Shown here piece by piece: positions 34,891-44,096 of a DNA stretch of 64,000 nucleotides. Both the position numbers and the translations under genes were made by a program. Each line of letters starts with the position of its first letter. The stretch's first letter is position 1. The stretch lies in the NCBI GenBank assembly GCA_002366565.1, contig DFBJ01000013.1, positions 741,099 through 805,098 of the forward strand, read 5' to 3'. This DNA comes from Bacteriovoracaceae bacterium UBA3083 (lineage in GTDB: Bacteria; Bdellovibrionota; Bacteriovoracia; Bacteriovoracales; Bacteriovoracaceae). The notes below the pieces were generated by a model, which was not told the origin of the DNA, did no database searches, and saw nothing but the letters and a program-made list of their open reading frames with translations.

Positions 34891-37215
34891 TTACTTAAGA
34901 CTTATTCTTCTTGAGACCATTTCATCTGTAACTTCAGATACATCTGAAATTTCAGGATCTTTCACCACTAAAAGTTCACTAGGGTTCTCTGGGTTTCTAA
35001 AGTATGAGAATGCAATATCTCCATCATCCTTAAGAATTTGGACAACCATCACAGAGTCAGGATCTGCAGCACCAACTCCCATAACTTCTTGCTGACGACC
35101 GTACTTATATGAAAACTCAGGTCTAACTTGTTTTAATCGACCTAAATCAACATCTTTATTGGCCCTTCGAACACCAATTAGAACTCTTCCTTTTAATTGT
35201 CCTTTTAGCTTTTCAATAACTTCAGGTTTATTTTGCATCCCATATGTTACTTGAACACTCTTTCCAGCATCATCAGTTATATGAAATTGCATAGCGCCCA
35301 TAGCAAATGCCTTTCCAACTTTTCTATCTTTTGAAGTTGAATATCCATAGCTTGTCCCATAGTGAGGACCTGTCTCGGAATGGTCTTTTGCCATTGACAC
35401 TAGTCCTCCATTATAGAGGTCGTCATTATATCTATCAAAGTCAGCAAGAATTATTTCTTTCATCTTCTCTTGGCTCATTGTTCGATCAATCTTCTTAGCA
35501 ACATCGTTAGATGTCATTTGAGGATGAATCTCTCTAAATATTTTCAAAATTTCTGATTCTTCAATATCTCTTCTATATGCTAGACCTCTCCATACTACAG
35601 AGTCTTGATACCAAAGGCTCATTTTAGCATTCCAGTCCTCAGTATTTTTATAGGCTCCCTCTCCGAAGGCAACTTTGAAATCTCTATCTACAAATGAGAG
35701 GTTAACTTCCTGCAGTCCTTCTTTTTTATGAGTAAAGTCTACCTTCACAGTTTTTAAAAACTTTTCATATTTTTTATTTATACCCAAGAGTGTTTCATGT
35801 GGGCTTTTTTCAATTTCTTTAACTAAAGCTTCATCCTCATCAATCAAATACGAAACAAATTCCATATACTGTCTTGGATCAACATCAGCAATTCGAGAGT
35901 TTTCTTGAACTTTAGTTGAACTGTATTTCTTTGCATCAATCTCTGCAGACCTTAGTGTATAAGGAGAGAATAGTTCAGGTGAATTCTCTAGAGGTAGATG
36001 TAGTTCTAACCTATTAGTAATATCTGTATAGAGGTGGTTTGTTGAGTCCATCCCCTGTATTACCTCTTCTTTCCATACATCAAATGGAGAATATAGATCC
36101 ATATTTGGATCAGCAATTCTAGAAGGAGGTAGCCCTTCTTTTATAAGAGCATAGTTGAGAATAAATTCTCTTGTAGTTCTACCATTTCCATTTCTAAAAG
36201 GATGAATTGAAACAATATCTCTTTGAAACTGAACAACTAGTTCAATGTAATCATTTATTTTTTCATCTGTATCAAGAGCACCTAAGACTTCTCTAGATTC
36301 ACGGAACCATTTAAATCGCTCTTCAGTTAGAGCCTCTGTCAACTCTGTAATAAGGTCACCTTTAGATGTTGTTTCATCACTATCCTGTAGATTTTTTACC
36401 TTTAGATAAACTTCGTGATGTGTTGTTTTAATTCTCTCAAGAGCATCTTCTTTAATATTTAATGGTGTTGGATAAAGGATTTCCCCTCTATATCTTTCCT
36501 CTCCACTTTCAGAGATTTTTGATGAAATATTAAATCCTAAATAAGGATTCTCTCTAATATTTTCTAAGGCATCTTTACTAACACCTCTTCCTTTTTCATT
36601 TCCAATAAGTGCAACTTTTCTAATCACACCCAATTCATCATCTTTAATCTCTTCAATTCCATCTTTCATCATAATAGAGTGAATATATTTTAAAGATTCA
36701 AGATTATACTCAGGCTTACTTGCTATTAAGTACTTTCTTGCTTCAACATAATTTTCAAAAGCTGCTTCATCCCACTGTGGAGCCAGGTATTCCTGACCTC
36801 TTCCACGTAGAAAATTACCAATTTTACCTAGGGCTTCACGCTTACCTCTTCTTCCCTTATTGAAAGCATATGGGTAATCGACATTTGAAAGTTTCTTATG
36901 GCCTTCAAAGACCTCTTCCAATTCTTTAACTGTGTAATTGTAATCTACAAAGTGAATACTCTCGATAGCATGGGTGATTCCAATTCTTTCGGTTTCATCA
37001 ATATTTGAAATACTTGTTAGAAGCTTTTCTCTTCTTTCGACAAAGCTTGTCTTAAAAAATTGTTCAGCAACACTTTTACAGGACTCAGAAGCAGCGGCAG
37101 GATATCTCAGAATATAGTTTTTAGGCTTACTCTTTATAGAATAGAATGTACTTGAGTGCGTACATCCAAATGCAGCAAGCGCAATGATGGATAATAATAT
37201 AAACTGTTTATGCAT
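34891..37215 (-). CDS. Lipoprotein with Fic domain and C-terminal ADP-ribosyltransferase-like domain
   Basis: 774 residues. Lipobox AFGC puts the acylated cysteine at 18. A Fic domain (about 170-370) has the core HPFRNGNGR at 338-346; the usual acidic residue at the fifth position is Asn342, so AMP transfer may be weak or altered. The C-terminal part (about 535-735) has R543 in VWRGLAYR, S-T-S at 626-628 in GYSTSKDRKVGKAFA, and Q708-x-E710 in RQQEVM, the R-S-E triad of ADP-ribosyltransferases. GGAGG precedes the ATG at 37215. Flanking terminator and own promoter make it monocistronic. A prey- or host-directed effector is a hypothesis. Confidence 0.82.
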   Translation of the reverse strand: MHKQFILLSIIALAAFGCTHSSTFYSIKSKPKNYILRYPAAASESCKSVAEQFFKTSFVERREKLLTSISNIDETERIGITHAIESIHFVDYNYTVKELEEVFEGHKKLSNVDYPYAFNKGRRGKREALGKIGNFLRGRGQEYLAPQWDEAAFENYVEARKYLIASKPEYNLESLKYIHSIMMKDGIEEIKDDELGVIRKVALIGNEKGRGVSKDALENIRENPYLGFNISSKISESGEERYRGEILYPTPLNIKEDALERIKTTHHEVYLKVKNLQDSDETTSKGDLITELTEALTEERFKWFRESREVLGALDTDEKINDYIELVVQFQRDIVSIHPFRNGNGRTTREFILNYALIKEGLPPSRIADPNMDLYSPFDVWKEEVIQGMDSTNHLYTDITNRLELHLPLENSPELFSPYTLRSAEIDAKKYSSTKVQENSRIADVDPRQYMEFVSYLIDEDEALVKEIEKSPHETLLGINKKYEKFLKTVKVDFTHKKEGLQEVNLSFVDRDFKVAFGEGAYKNTEDWNAKMSLWYQDSVVWRGLAYRRDIEESEILKIFREIHPQMTSNDVAKKIDRTMSQEKMKEIILADFDRYNDDLYNGGLVSMAKDHSETGPHYGTSYGYSTSKDRKVGKAFAMGAMQFHITDDAGKSVQVTYGMQNKPEVIEKLKGQLKGRVLIGVRRANKDVDLGRLKQVRPEFSYKYGRQQEVMGVGAADPDSVMVVQILKDDGDIAFSYFRNPENPSELLVVKDPEISDVSEVTDEMVSRRISLK

Positions 37216-37238
37216 TGATAATCCTCCGTCTAGGAGTC

Positions 37239-37266
37239 TTATCGGAGAATTGTTGAATTTACTTTA
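37239..37266 (-). promoter_or_regulatory. Sigma-28-like promoter of the Fic/ART lipoprotein gene
   Basis: Minus strand TAAAGTAA (complement of 37259-37266), 12-nt spacer, TCCGATAA (complement of 37239-37246). It differs from the E. coli FliA consensus TAAAGTTT-N11-GCCGATAA by one base in the second box and one nt of spacing. Start expected near 37232, just ahead of the GGAGG site. Confidence 0.5.
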
Positions 37267-37298
37267 CTAGACAAATGCTAACTAAGTATCCGTTTTTA

Positions 37299-38201
37299 TT
37301 AGGACCAAATTTCTTTACCGATAGCTCTTCGGACCTCATTTAAGCCCTTTCGATCATACCAGTAACTCTTTGTCGCATTTGTTAAAATTATTGATCCTTT
37401 CATTTTCTTAGTATCAATCCAAATAGAGGTTCCAGTAAAGCCCAAGTGACCAAAGGTTGATTTAGAGCAGCCAGGGCCTGCAAGGCTACTCTCTGGGTCT
37501 GTCACCGTGTCCCAACCAAATAGGAAGCGATCAAAAGGAGTTGTTTGAAATGCATTATCCATAAAGGAAAGTAAATCAAATGAATTATCCAAATTTAAAA
37601 GACTTTTACAAATCCCATCGATACTTGCAAATAATCCTGCATGAGAGACCTTATCCTTCAAGTAATAAGCATTATCATCATGGACCTCACCTTGAATCTT
37701 CTTCCCATGCCTCACACCAGTAATTGGAGACCTTTGCTTATCTACAAGATCAGTCCAATGAAACATTTCTTCATCAAAGTATTCAGAGCAAATATCATAA
37801 AGGGATCTTTTATAAGAGTTTTCAATTTCAAGCATAGCTCTAAGAGCAGAGTAATCAGAATATAAAGTTGGAGACTCTTTAATTGGGAAACTATTTATAT
37901 ATGTTCGCCAATCCTTAGGAGAGATTCTTCCTCCAGACGTTAGAGATGCTCTATGGTTTAACAATAGAATCATATCGCTGGAAAACTTTGTTGGATCTAT
38001 TAAATAAGAACTAGCAAGCGTTAAAGGCTTTGTCAGGGAAGCAAGGTCAAAGAAATACTTTCCAGACTTATTCACAAAATCGCCTTTATGCCACTCTAAA
38101 GAATCATATTCCTTCTTTTTAAAATCAATCACTCCAACTGCAATGCAGTCGAAGTGTTGATTTGGCATAAGCTTTTTTATTACTTCTTCAATTCTTTTCA
38201 T
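37299..38201 (-). CDS. Serine hydrolase of the beta-lactamase/class C PBP fold
   Basis: 300 residues. The SxxK motif is SLTK at 55-58 (FDLASLTKPLTLASS). A Tyr motif is likely within LYSDYSAL, and GHLGFTGTSIWID is the HTG-like third motif. No signal peptide is visible, so it appears cytoplasmic, unlike typical class C enzymes. Substrates could be D-peptides or esters; the sequence does not tell. The start codon overlaps the ppdK stop by 1 nt, so it should be translated from the ppdK message, though the functions are unrelated. Confidence 0.8.
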   Translation of the reverse strand: MKRIEEVIKKLMPNQHFDCIAVGVIDFKKKEYDSLEWHKGDFVNKSGKYFFDLASLTKPLTLASSYLIDPTKFSSDMILLLNHRASLTSGGRISPKDWRTYINSFPIKESPTLYSDYSALRAMLEIENSYKRSLYDICSEYFDEEMFHWTDLVDKQRSPITGVRHGKKIQGEVHDDNAYYLKDKVSHAGLFASIDGICKSLLNLDNSFDLLSFMDNAFQTTPFDRFLFGWDTVTDPESSLAGPGCSKSTFGHLGFTGTSIWIDTKKMKGSIILTNATKSYWYDRKGLNEVRRAIGKEIWS

Positions 38202-40867
38202 TAATCTCTTAGAGCTGCTTGTGCTGCTGCTAATCTAGCAATAGGAACTCTATAAGGAGAACAACTAACATAATCTAGGCCAATTTCATGACAAAACTGA
38301 ATTGATCTTGGCTCTCCACCGTGCTCTCCACAAATCCCCATGTGAATACTAGGATTAGTTTTTCTTCCCTCTACACAGGCGTGATTTACTAAGAACCCAA
38401 CTCCCTCTCTATCGAGAGAAACAAATGGATCTACATTCATTAGTCCACCATTTACATATTCAGGAAGAAACTTCCCTGAGTCATCTCTTGATAAACCAAA
38501 TGTAGTTTGAGTCAAATCATTAGTACCAAACGAGAAGAAATCTGCCTCAGGAGCAATATCACCAGCTGTAATAGCAGCTCTAGGTAGTTCAATCATAGTA
38601 CCTAACTTATACTTAATCTCTGTCTTAAGTTCTTTAAAAATTGAATCGATCTCATTGATACATTCTTCTTTTAATAGAACTAACTCTCCCTTAAGAGAAA
38701 CAAGAGGAATCATAATCTCTGGAAAAACTTCTATTCCATCTTTCTTACATTCAATAGCAGCTTCAATGATTGCTCTTGTTTGCATTCTATAAATTTCTGG
38801 ATAAGTTACACCAAGTCTACAACCTCTATGCCCAAGCATCGGGTTGAATTCATGTAACTGCTCACAACGCTCATTAATCAATTCAACATCAATTTCTAAG
38901 TACTCGGCTAACGTTTCTCTATCTTCTTTTGAGTGTGGTAAGAACTCGTGAAGAGGTGGATCTAATAACCTAATGTTTACCGGCTTACCATCCATAGCTT
39001 TAAAGATTCCGATAAAATCTTTTCTTTGGAATGGTAAAAGTTTAGCAAGAGCCTTCTCTCTTTCTTTTAATTCTTTCGCGTAAATCATTTCTCTTACGGC
39101 TAAGATTCTTTCAGGCTCAAAGAACATATGCTCAGTTCTACAAAGACCAATCCCTTCTGCTCCAAAACTTCTAGCAATACTACTATCTTCAGGATTATCA
39201 GCATTAGTTCTAATTTCTAATTTTCTAAACTCATCGGCCCAACTCATAAATAATGAAAAGTCTGCCGATATCTCTGCAGGTATTGTAGGAACTTCCCCTT
39301 CAATAACTTCCCCTGTTGCACCATCGATAGTTAAGAAGTCGCCTTCTTTAAATTCTCTATCTTTAATTTTTAAAGTTAATTTTGAATAATCTATTTGAAG
39401 TTCAGAACAACCTGCTACACAAGGCTTTCCCATACCTCTAGCAACAACTGCTGCATGAGAAGTCATTCCACCACGAGCTGTTAGAATTCCTTCAGACGCT
39501 ACCATTCCAGCAATATCTTCAGGGCTCGTTTCTTGTCTAACTAACATTACTTTCACACCACTCTCTTTAAGAGCTGTAGCTTTTTCAGAAGTAAAAGCAA
39601 TTACTCCACACCCTGCTCCAGGAGAAGCTGGTAGACCTTGTGCTAAAATATTTTTACTAGCTTCAGGGTCTAATCTTGGGTGTAGTAATTGGTTAATATC
39701 TTCTGGATCAACCTTAAGGATTGCTTCTTCTTTAGAAAGGATATTTTCACTAACTAAGTCTACAGCTATCTTAACTGCTGCTGCGGCTGTTCTTTTTCCA
39801 TTTCTTGTTTGAAGAATAAAGAGTTTATCATTTTCAATAGTAAACTCAATATCCTGCATGTCTTTATAATGAACTTCTAATTTTGTATAAACTTCAACAA
39901 GCTCATTATAAACAGTTGGCATTGCCTCTTCTAGAGTTACCAAGTTCTTATTTGATTCATTCTTTGATAAATCATTAATTGGCTGTGGTGTTCTTATCCC
40001 TGCAACAACATCTTCACCCTGAGCATTGATAAGAAACTCTCCAAAGAACTTCTTATCCCCAGTACTTGGATCTCTAGTGAAACAAACTCCTGTAGCACAA
40101 TCATCACCCATATTTCCAAAGACCATCGACTGAACGTTTACTGCTGTTCCCCAGTCGTGACCAATATCATTTATTTCTCTATACTTTATAGCTCTTGGAT
40201 TATTCCATGATCCAAAAACAGCAGAGATAGCTCTCCATAACTGATCCATAGGATCTGTTGGAAATGAAACACCAGTCTCTTCAAAAATAATTTGCTTATA
40301 AACAACGACTAGTTCCTGAAGGTCTTCCGCTGTTAATTGTGTATCTAGCTCAACTTCTCTAGCTTCTTTTAAATCTTCGAGAGTCGACTCAAGAATTGCG
40401 ACATTAAATCCCATCACAACATTTGCATACATTTGAATAAATCTTCTATAAGAGTCCCAAGCAAAACGAGCATTATTTGTTAACTTGGCTAACCCCTCAA
40501 CAGAGTCATCATTAAGTCCTAAATTAAGAACCGTATCCATCATACCTGGCATTGAGACTCTTGCGCCTGAACGAACAGAGAAAAGAAGTGGATTATTCGT
40601 ATCACCAAACTTTTTACCTGATGACACTTCAACTTCTTTTAAAGCAGCTAAGACTTGATCCTTAACTTCTTGATTAATTGTATTTGTGTTTTTCACAAAG
40701 TCCAAGCAGGCTTCTGTTGTTACAGTAAAACCTGGAGGAACAGATAGGCCAATTGAAGACATCTCAGCAAGGTTTGCTCCCTTACCTCCGAGTAAATCTT
40801 TCATTCCTTTATTACCTTCAGTCTTTGAAGAACTGAAGCTATAGACCCATTTATTTTTAGTTGCCAC
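38201..40867 (-). CDS. ppdK: Pyruvate phosphate dikinase
   Basis: 888 residues, normal length, GTG start with GGGAGGG upstream. N-terminal ATP-grasp (KDLLGGKGANLAEMSSIGLSVPPGF), the phosphohistidine domain with catalytic His in ARGGMTSHAAVVARGMGKPCVAG, and the C-terminal PEP/pyruvate barrel (GIGLCRTEHMFFEPERI; ELPRAAITAGDIAPEADFFSFGTNDLTQTTFG; GICGEHGGEPRSI). It interconverts pyruvate + ATP + Pi and PEP + AMP + PPi. It follows glyQS across a terminator. Confidence 0.97.
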   Translation of the reverse strand: MATKNKWVYSFSSSKTEGNKGMKDLLGGKGANLAEMSSIGLSVPPGFTVTTEACLDFVKNTNTINQEVKDQVLAALKEVEVSSGKKFGDTNNPLLFSVRSGARVSMPGMMDTVLNLGLNDDSVEGLAKLTNNARFAWDSYRRFIQMYANVVMGFNVAILESTLEDLKEAREVELDTQLTAEDLQELVVVYKQIIFEETGVSFPTDPMDQLWRAISAVFGSWNNPRAIKYREINDIGHDWGTAVNVQSMVFGNMGDDCATGVCFTRDPSTGDKKFFGEFLINAQGEDVVAGIRTPQPINDLSKNESNKNLVTLEEAMPTVYNELVEVYTKLEVHYKDMQDIEFTIENDKLFILQTRNGKRTAAAAVKIAVDLVSENILSKEEAILKVDPEDINQLLHPRLDPEASKNILAQGLPASPGAGCGVIAFTSEKATALKESGVKVMLVRQETSPEDIAGMVASEGILTARGGMTSHAAVVARGMGKPCVAGCSELQIDYSKLTLKIKDREFKEGDFLTIDGATGEVIEGEVPTIPAEISADFSLFMSWADEFRKLEIRTNADNPEDSSIARSFGAEGIGLCRTEHMFFEPERILAVREMIYAKELKEREKALAKLLPFQRKDFIGIFKAMDGKPVNIRLLDPPLHEFLPHSKEDRETLAEYLEIDVELINERCEQLHEFNPMLGHRGCRLGVTYPEIYRMQTRAIIEAAIECKKDGIEVFPEIMIPLVSLKGELVLLKEECINEIDSIFKELKTEIKYKLGTMIELPRAAITAGDIAPEADFFSFGTNDLTQTTFGLSRDDSGKFLPEYVNGGLMNVDPFVSLDREGVGFLVNHACVEGRKTNPSIHMGICGEHGGEPRSIQFCHEIGLDYVSCSPYRVPIARLAAAQAALRD

Positions 40868-40894
40868 AATACCCTCCCTGGGTGGTTGAAACTA

Positions 40895-40926
40895 ATAAAA
40901 AAGAAGGGAGCGTCTAACGCTCCCTT
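40895..40926 (-). terminator. Rho-independent terminator of glyQS
   Basis: A 10-bp stem: AAGGGAGCGT (40904-40913) with ACGCTCCCTT (40917-40926), loop CTA on the plus strand. On the minus strand it is followed by TCTTTTTTAT. Confidence 0.93.
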
Positions 40927-40930
40927 TGAA

Positions 40931-42253
40931 TTAAAAACCTAATTTATCTCTTAAATATTTATCTAGTTGATCGATAGCAACTCTTTCTTGAGTCATTGTA
41001 TCTCTATCTCTCACAGTAACAGCATTATCTTCTAAAGTATCAAAATCAAATGTTACACACAGAGGTGTTCCAATTTCATCTTGTCTTCTATAACGCTTAC
41101 CGATTGAACCAGCAACGTCGTACTCTGTTTGATAATTTTTTTGAATTTTTTCAAAAAGCTCTCTAGCAGGAGTATCAAGTTTTTCTTTTTTCACTAAAGG
41201 AAGAACTGCAACCTTCACTGGTGCAAGCTTTGGATGAAACTTCATCACAACTCTTTCTTTCTCTTTATCACCTTCATTCTCTAGTCTATAAGCATCGCAA
41301 AGAATAGCTAGTAATGCTCTATCACAACCAACAGATGTCTCAAGAACATATGGTAGGTATTTTTTATTTCCATCTTCAGTGTCTAAATACTTAAGATTCT
41401 TCTTAGAACACTCTTCATGTCTTTTTACATCAAAGTCTGTACGAGAATGGATCCCTTCCATTTCTCCCCATCCCATTGGATACTCATACTCAATATCAGT
41501 AGCAGCGTCAGCATAGTGAGCAAGATCATTCGGACCGTGTGCTTCCCAACGAAGTTTTTCTTCTCTAATTCCGTTATCTAAATGCCATTGCCAGCGAATC
41601 TTCTTCCACTCTTCCATAGCATCTAGTTGAGTACCTGGTTTAACAAAGTATTGCATTTCCATTTGTTCAAATTCACGCGTTCTAAAAACAAAGTTACCAG
41701 GAGTAATTTCATTTCTAAAAGCTTTACCTATTTGAGCAATTCCAAATGGAAGCTTCTTTCTCATAGTTTGTTGTACATTAAGGAAGTTTACAAAAATCCC
41801 TTGAGCTGTCTCAGGTCTTAAGTAAACAGTTGATGAAGAGTCAGTTACTGCTCCCATCTGAGTTTTGAACATTAGATTAAAGTCTCTTGGCTCAGTGAAG
41901 TCAGTTGCTCCACATTTTGCACATGGCTTTGAAGTATCAATCTGATCTTCTCTATATCTTTCTTTACAATTTTTACAATCAACCATTGGGTCACTAAAAC
42001 CATCAACGTGCCCAGAAGCCTTCCATACATCTGGATGCATGAAAATTGAACTGTCTAAACCAACAACATTCTCTCTGAATGTCATGGCCTTCCACCAGCT
42101 TTGCTTTACATTATTTTTTAATTCGATACCGTAAGGAGCGTAGTCCCAGCAAGAAGCTAAACCACCATAAATTTCAGATGATTGAAAAATAAATCCACGT
42201 CTCTTACATAAGCTGACGAGATCACTCATTGATTTTAAATTACTTTCTGACAC
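40931..42253 (-). CDS. glyQS: Glycyl-tRNA synthetase, homodimeric type
   Basis: 440 residues; the single-chain archaeal/eukaryotic/Gram-positive-type enzyme. The N-terminus has VSLCKRRGFIFQSSEIYGGLASCWDYAPYG. A zinc ribbon (CKNC ... CAKC, about 96-121) is present. Class II motifs 2 and 3 are seen in FGIAQIGKAFRNEITPG and LETSVGCDRALLAILCDA, and the anticodon domain is at the C-terminus. GTG start with AGGAG 8 nt upstream. It has its own sigma-70 promoter. Confidence 0.97.
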   Translation of the reverse strand: MSESNLKSMSDLVSLCKRRGFIFQSSEIYGGLASCWDYAPYGIELKNNVKQSWWKAMTFRENVVGLDSSIFMHPDVWKASGHVDGFSDPMVDCKNCKERYREDQIDTSKPCAKCGATDFTEPRDFNLMFKTQMGAVTDSSSTVYLRPETAQGIFVNFLNVQQTMRKKLPFGIAQIGKAFRNEITPGNFVFRTREFEQMEMQYFVKPGTQLDAMEEWKKIRWQWHLDNGIREEKLRWEAHGPNDLAHYADAATDIEYEYPMGWGEMEGIHSRTDFDVKRHEECSKKNLKYLDTEDGNKKYLPYVLETSVGCDRALLAILCDAYRLENEGDKEKERVVMKFHPKLAPVKVAVLPLVKKEKLDTPARELFEKIQKNYQTEYDVAGSIGKRYRRQDEIGTPLCVTFDFDTLEDNAVTVRDRDTMTQERVAIDQLDKYLRDKLGF

Positions 42254-42291
42254 TGAGATAACTCCTACAAAATCTTTATTAAATTTTGCTT

Positions 42292-42320
42292 ATTTTACCT
42301 CAGTAAATAGTGGCTGTCTA
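42292..42320 (-). promoter_or_regulatory. Sigma-70 promoter of glyQS
   Basis: Minus strand TAGACA (complement of 42315-42320), 17-nt spacer, TAAAAT (complement of 42292-42297), each one base off consensus, about 39 nt before the GTG. Confidence 0.7.
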
Positions 42321-42348
42321 AGCTTCTAAGCCTATTTTTAGTAGCTTT

Positions 42349-44058
42349 CTAACTTTGACTCAGATCGTAAAGCTTAGCATATTCCCCACCTCTAGAGATT
42401 AGCTCTTGGTGGTTTCCATGCTCGACTAACTTTCCTTCGTGCATTACATAAATTTGATCAAAGTTTTGTATCGTTGAAAGTCTATGGGCCACTGCAACAA
42501 CCGTCTTATTCCCACCAATAGTGTCGAGAGCTTTTTGGACAAGCTTTTCTGACTCATTATCTAGTGCGGATGTAGCTTCATCAAAGAGAAGTATATCTGT
42601 ATTTTGAAGGAATGCTCTAGCTATTGTAACTCTTTGCTGTTGTCCACCTGATAGGCGTGCACCTCTATCACCAACAAATGTATTAGTCATTTCTGGTAAT
42701 TTATCAACAAATTCTTTGGCATATGCAACTTCAAGTGACTTATCAATCTCTTCATCTGAAAATTCTGAACCTACAAGTAAATTTTCTTTAATCGTATCGT
42801 TGAATAAAAATATATCCTGGCTCACTAGACCAAACAGATCTCTTAGAGACTTAAGCTTTAACTCATTTAGGTCAACACCATCAATAGTGATGGAATTCTT
42901 CGCAACTGGATATAATCCTAATAGAAGATTTATTAATGTAGATTTTCCTGACCCAGAAAGACCTACAAGTGCAACCTTTTCACCTTTCTTAACAACAAGG
43001 TTTAAATTCTTAATCACATCACCTTCTCCGTAAGAGAAAGTTAAATCCTTAACAACGATTTTATCGTTGAAAGAATCAATACTAACTTTTCCGTGGTCAG
43101 GCTCATCTGGAGTGTCTAGTAGTTCAAATATTCTATCTGAAGCAGCTTTAGCTTGTGATAATTTTACATTTGCTTGAGAAAACTTTCTAAGAGGGTCCAT
43201 AAATAGAGCAAGTGCAGTTGCAAATGAGATAAAGTCACCAATAGTTGTCCCATTCTTCAGCCTATAGTGAGCAAATACGATCAACCCAGCAAATGCAAAT
43301 GTTCCAACAATCTCAACTAGTGGATGGGCAAACTCTTCAATAAAAGTTGTTCTCATCTGTGCAGAGAAGAACTTTTCCTGTGCCTTACTAAATCGAGTGT
43401 TTACAAAATCTTGTAGGTTGAATGCTTTTGTAATTTTTTGAGCATGTATACCTTCAGCAATATTGTGAGTTAGTTGCGCCTGCTCTTCTTGAACACTTCC
43501 TTGATTAGCTCTAACTTTCTTTCCACTCTTGCTAAAAATTACAGCTAAAAATGGTGCAATGATAAATATAACTAAGGTTAATTGCCAGTCACTCCAAAAT
43601 GCCATTGATAGATAGACCACGGCCTTAAGCATTTCTCGAATGACATCTAAAGCTGCCTTAAAACCGTAAGAGAATATCTGAGTATCATTTAAGATACTTG
43701 AAATTAATTCACCTTGCTTCTTCTGAGCAAAGTAAGACACTGGTAGTTTCTGAAGTTTTTGAAAGATTCTCTCTCTTACTTTTAGTGTTGCTCTATCAGA
43801 GATATAACGCAACCAGTAAAAATGAAAAAAGCGACTTGGAAAATGTAGAAGTCCAATTAGAACTAGACACCCTGCTAAGATTAGGACGTCATTTATGGAA
43901 GCATATCCCTTCAACCCATTGTCAAAGATAGGCTTAACGAGCCTAACTTGAGCACCGCCTAAACCAGCGATAACAAATGAGAGGATAAAAGCACCAAATA
44001 CTTTTCTTTTATAAGGGATTATATAAGGTAATAATTTATTTTTTACTAAGTCTTTCAT
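42349..44058 (-). CDS. MsbA-like ABC exporter (half transporter)
   Basis: 569 residues from the ATG at 44058; the TTG one codon upstream is the alternative. Six transmembrane helices occupy about 15-300. The nucleotide-binding domain has Walker A GLSGSGKS, signature LSGGQQQR, Walker B ILLFDEATSALD and the His switch in VVAVAHRLSTI. Closest in form to MsbA, which flips lipid A-core across the inner membrane, but related exporters share the layout. No clear ribosome-binding site is seen. It lies 35 nt after the large exported-protein gene. Confidence 0.9.
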   Translation of the reverse strand: MKDLVKNKLLPYIIPYKRKVFGAFILSFVIAGLGGAQVRLVKPIFDNGLKGYASINDVLILAGCLVLIGLLHFPSRFFHFYWLRYISDRATLKVRERIFQKLQKLPVSYFAQKKQGELISSILNDTQIFSYGFKAALDVIREMLKAVVYLSMAFWSDWQLTLVIFIIAPFLAVIFSKSGKKVRANQGSVQEEQAQLTHNIAEGIHAQKITKAFNLQDFVNTRFSKAQEKFFSAQMRTTFIEEFAHPLVEIVGTFAFAGLIVFAHYRLKNGTTIGDFISFATALALFMDPLRKFSQANVKLSQAKAASDRIFELLDTPDEPDHGKVSIDSFNDKIVVKDLTFSYGEGDVIKNLNLVVKKGEKVALVGLSGSGKSTLINLLLGLYPVAKNSITIDGVDLNELKLKSLRDLFGLVSQDIFLFNDTIKENLLVGSEFSDEEIDKSLEVAYAKEFVDKLPEMTNTFVGDRGARLSGGQQQRVTIARAFLQNTDILLFDEATSALDNESEKLVQKALDTIGGNKTVVAVAHRLSTIQNFDQIYVMHEGKLVEHGNHQELISRGGEYAKLYDLSQS

Positions 44059-44096
44059 CAAGAAATCATAGCAAAAAGTTACTCACTTAGTATATC

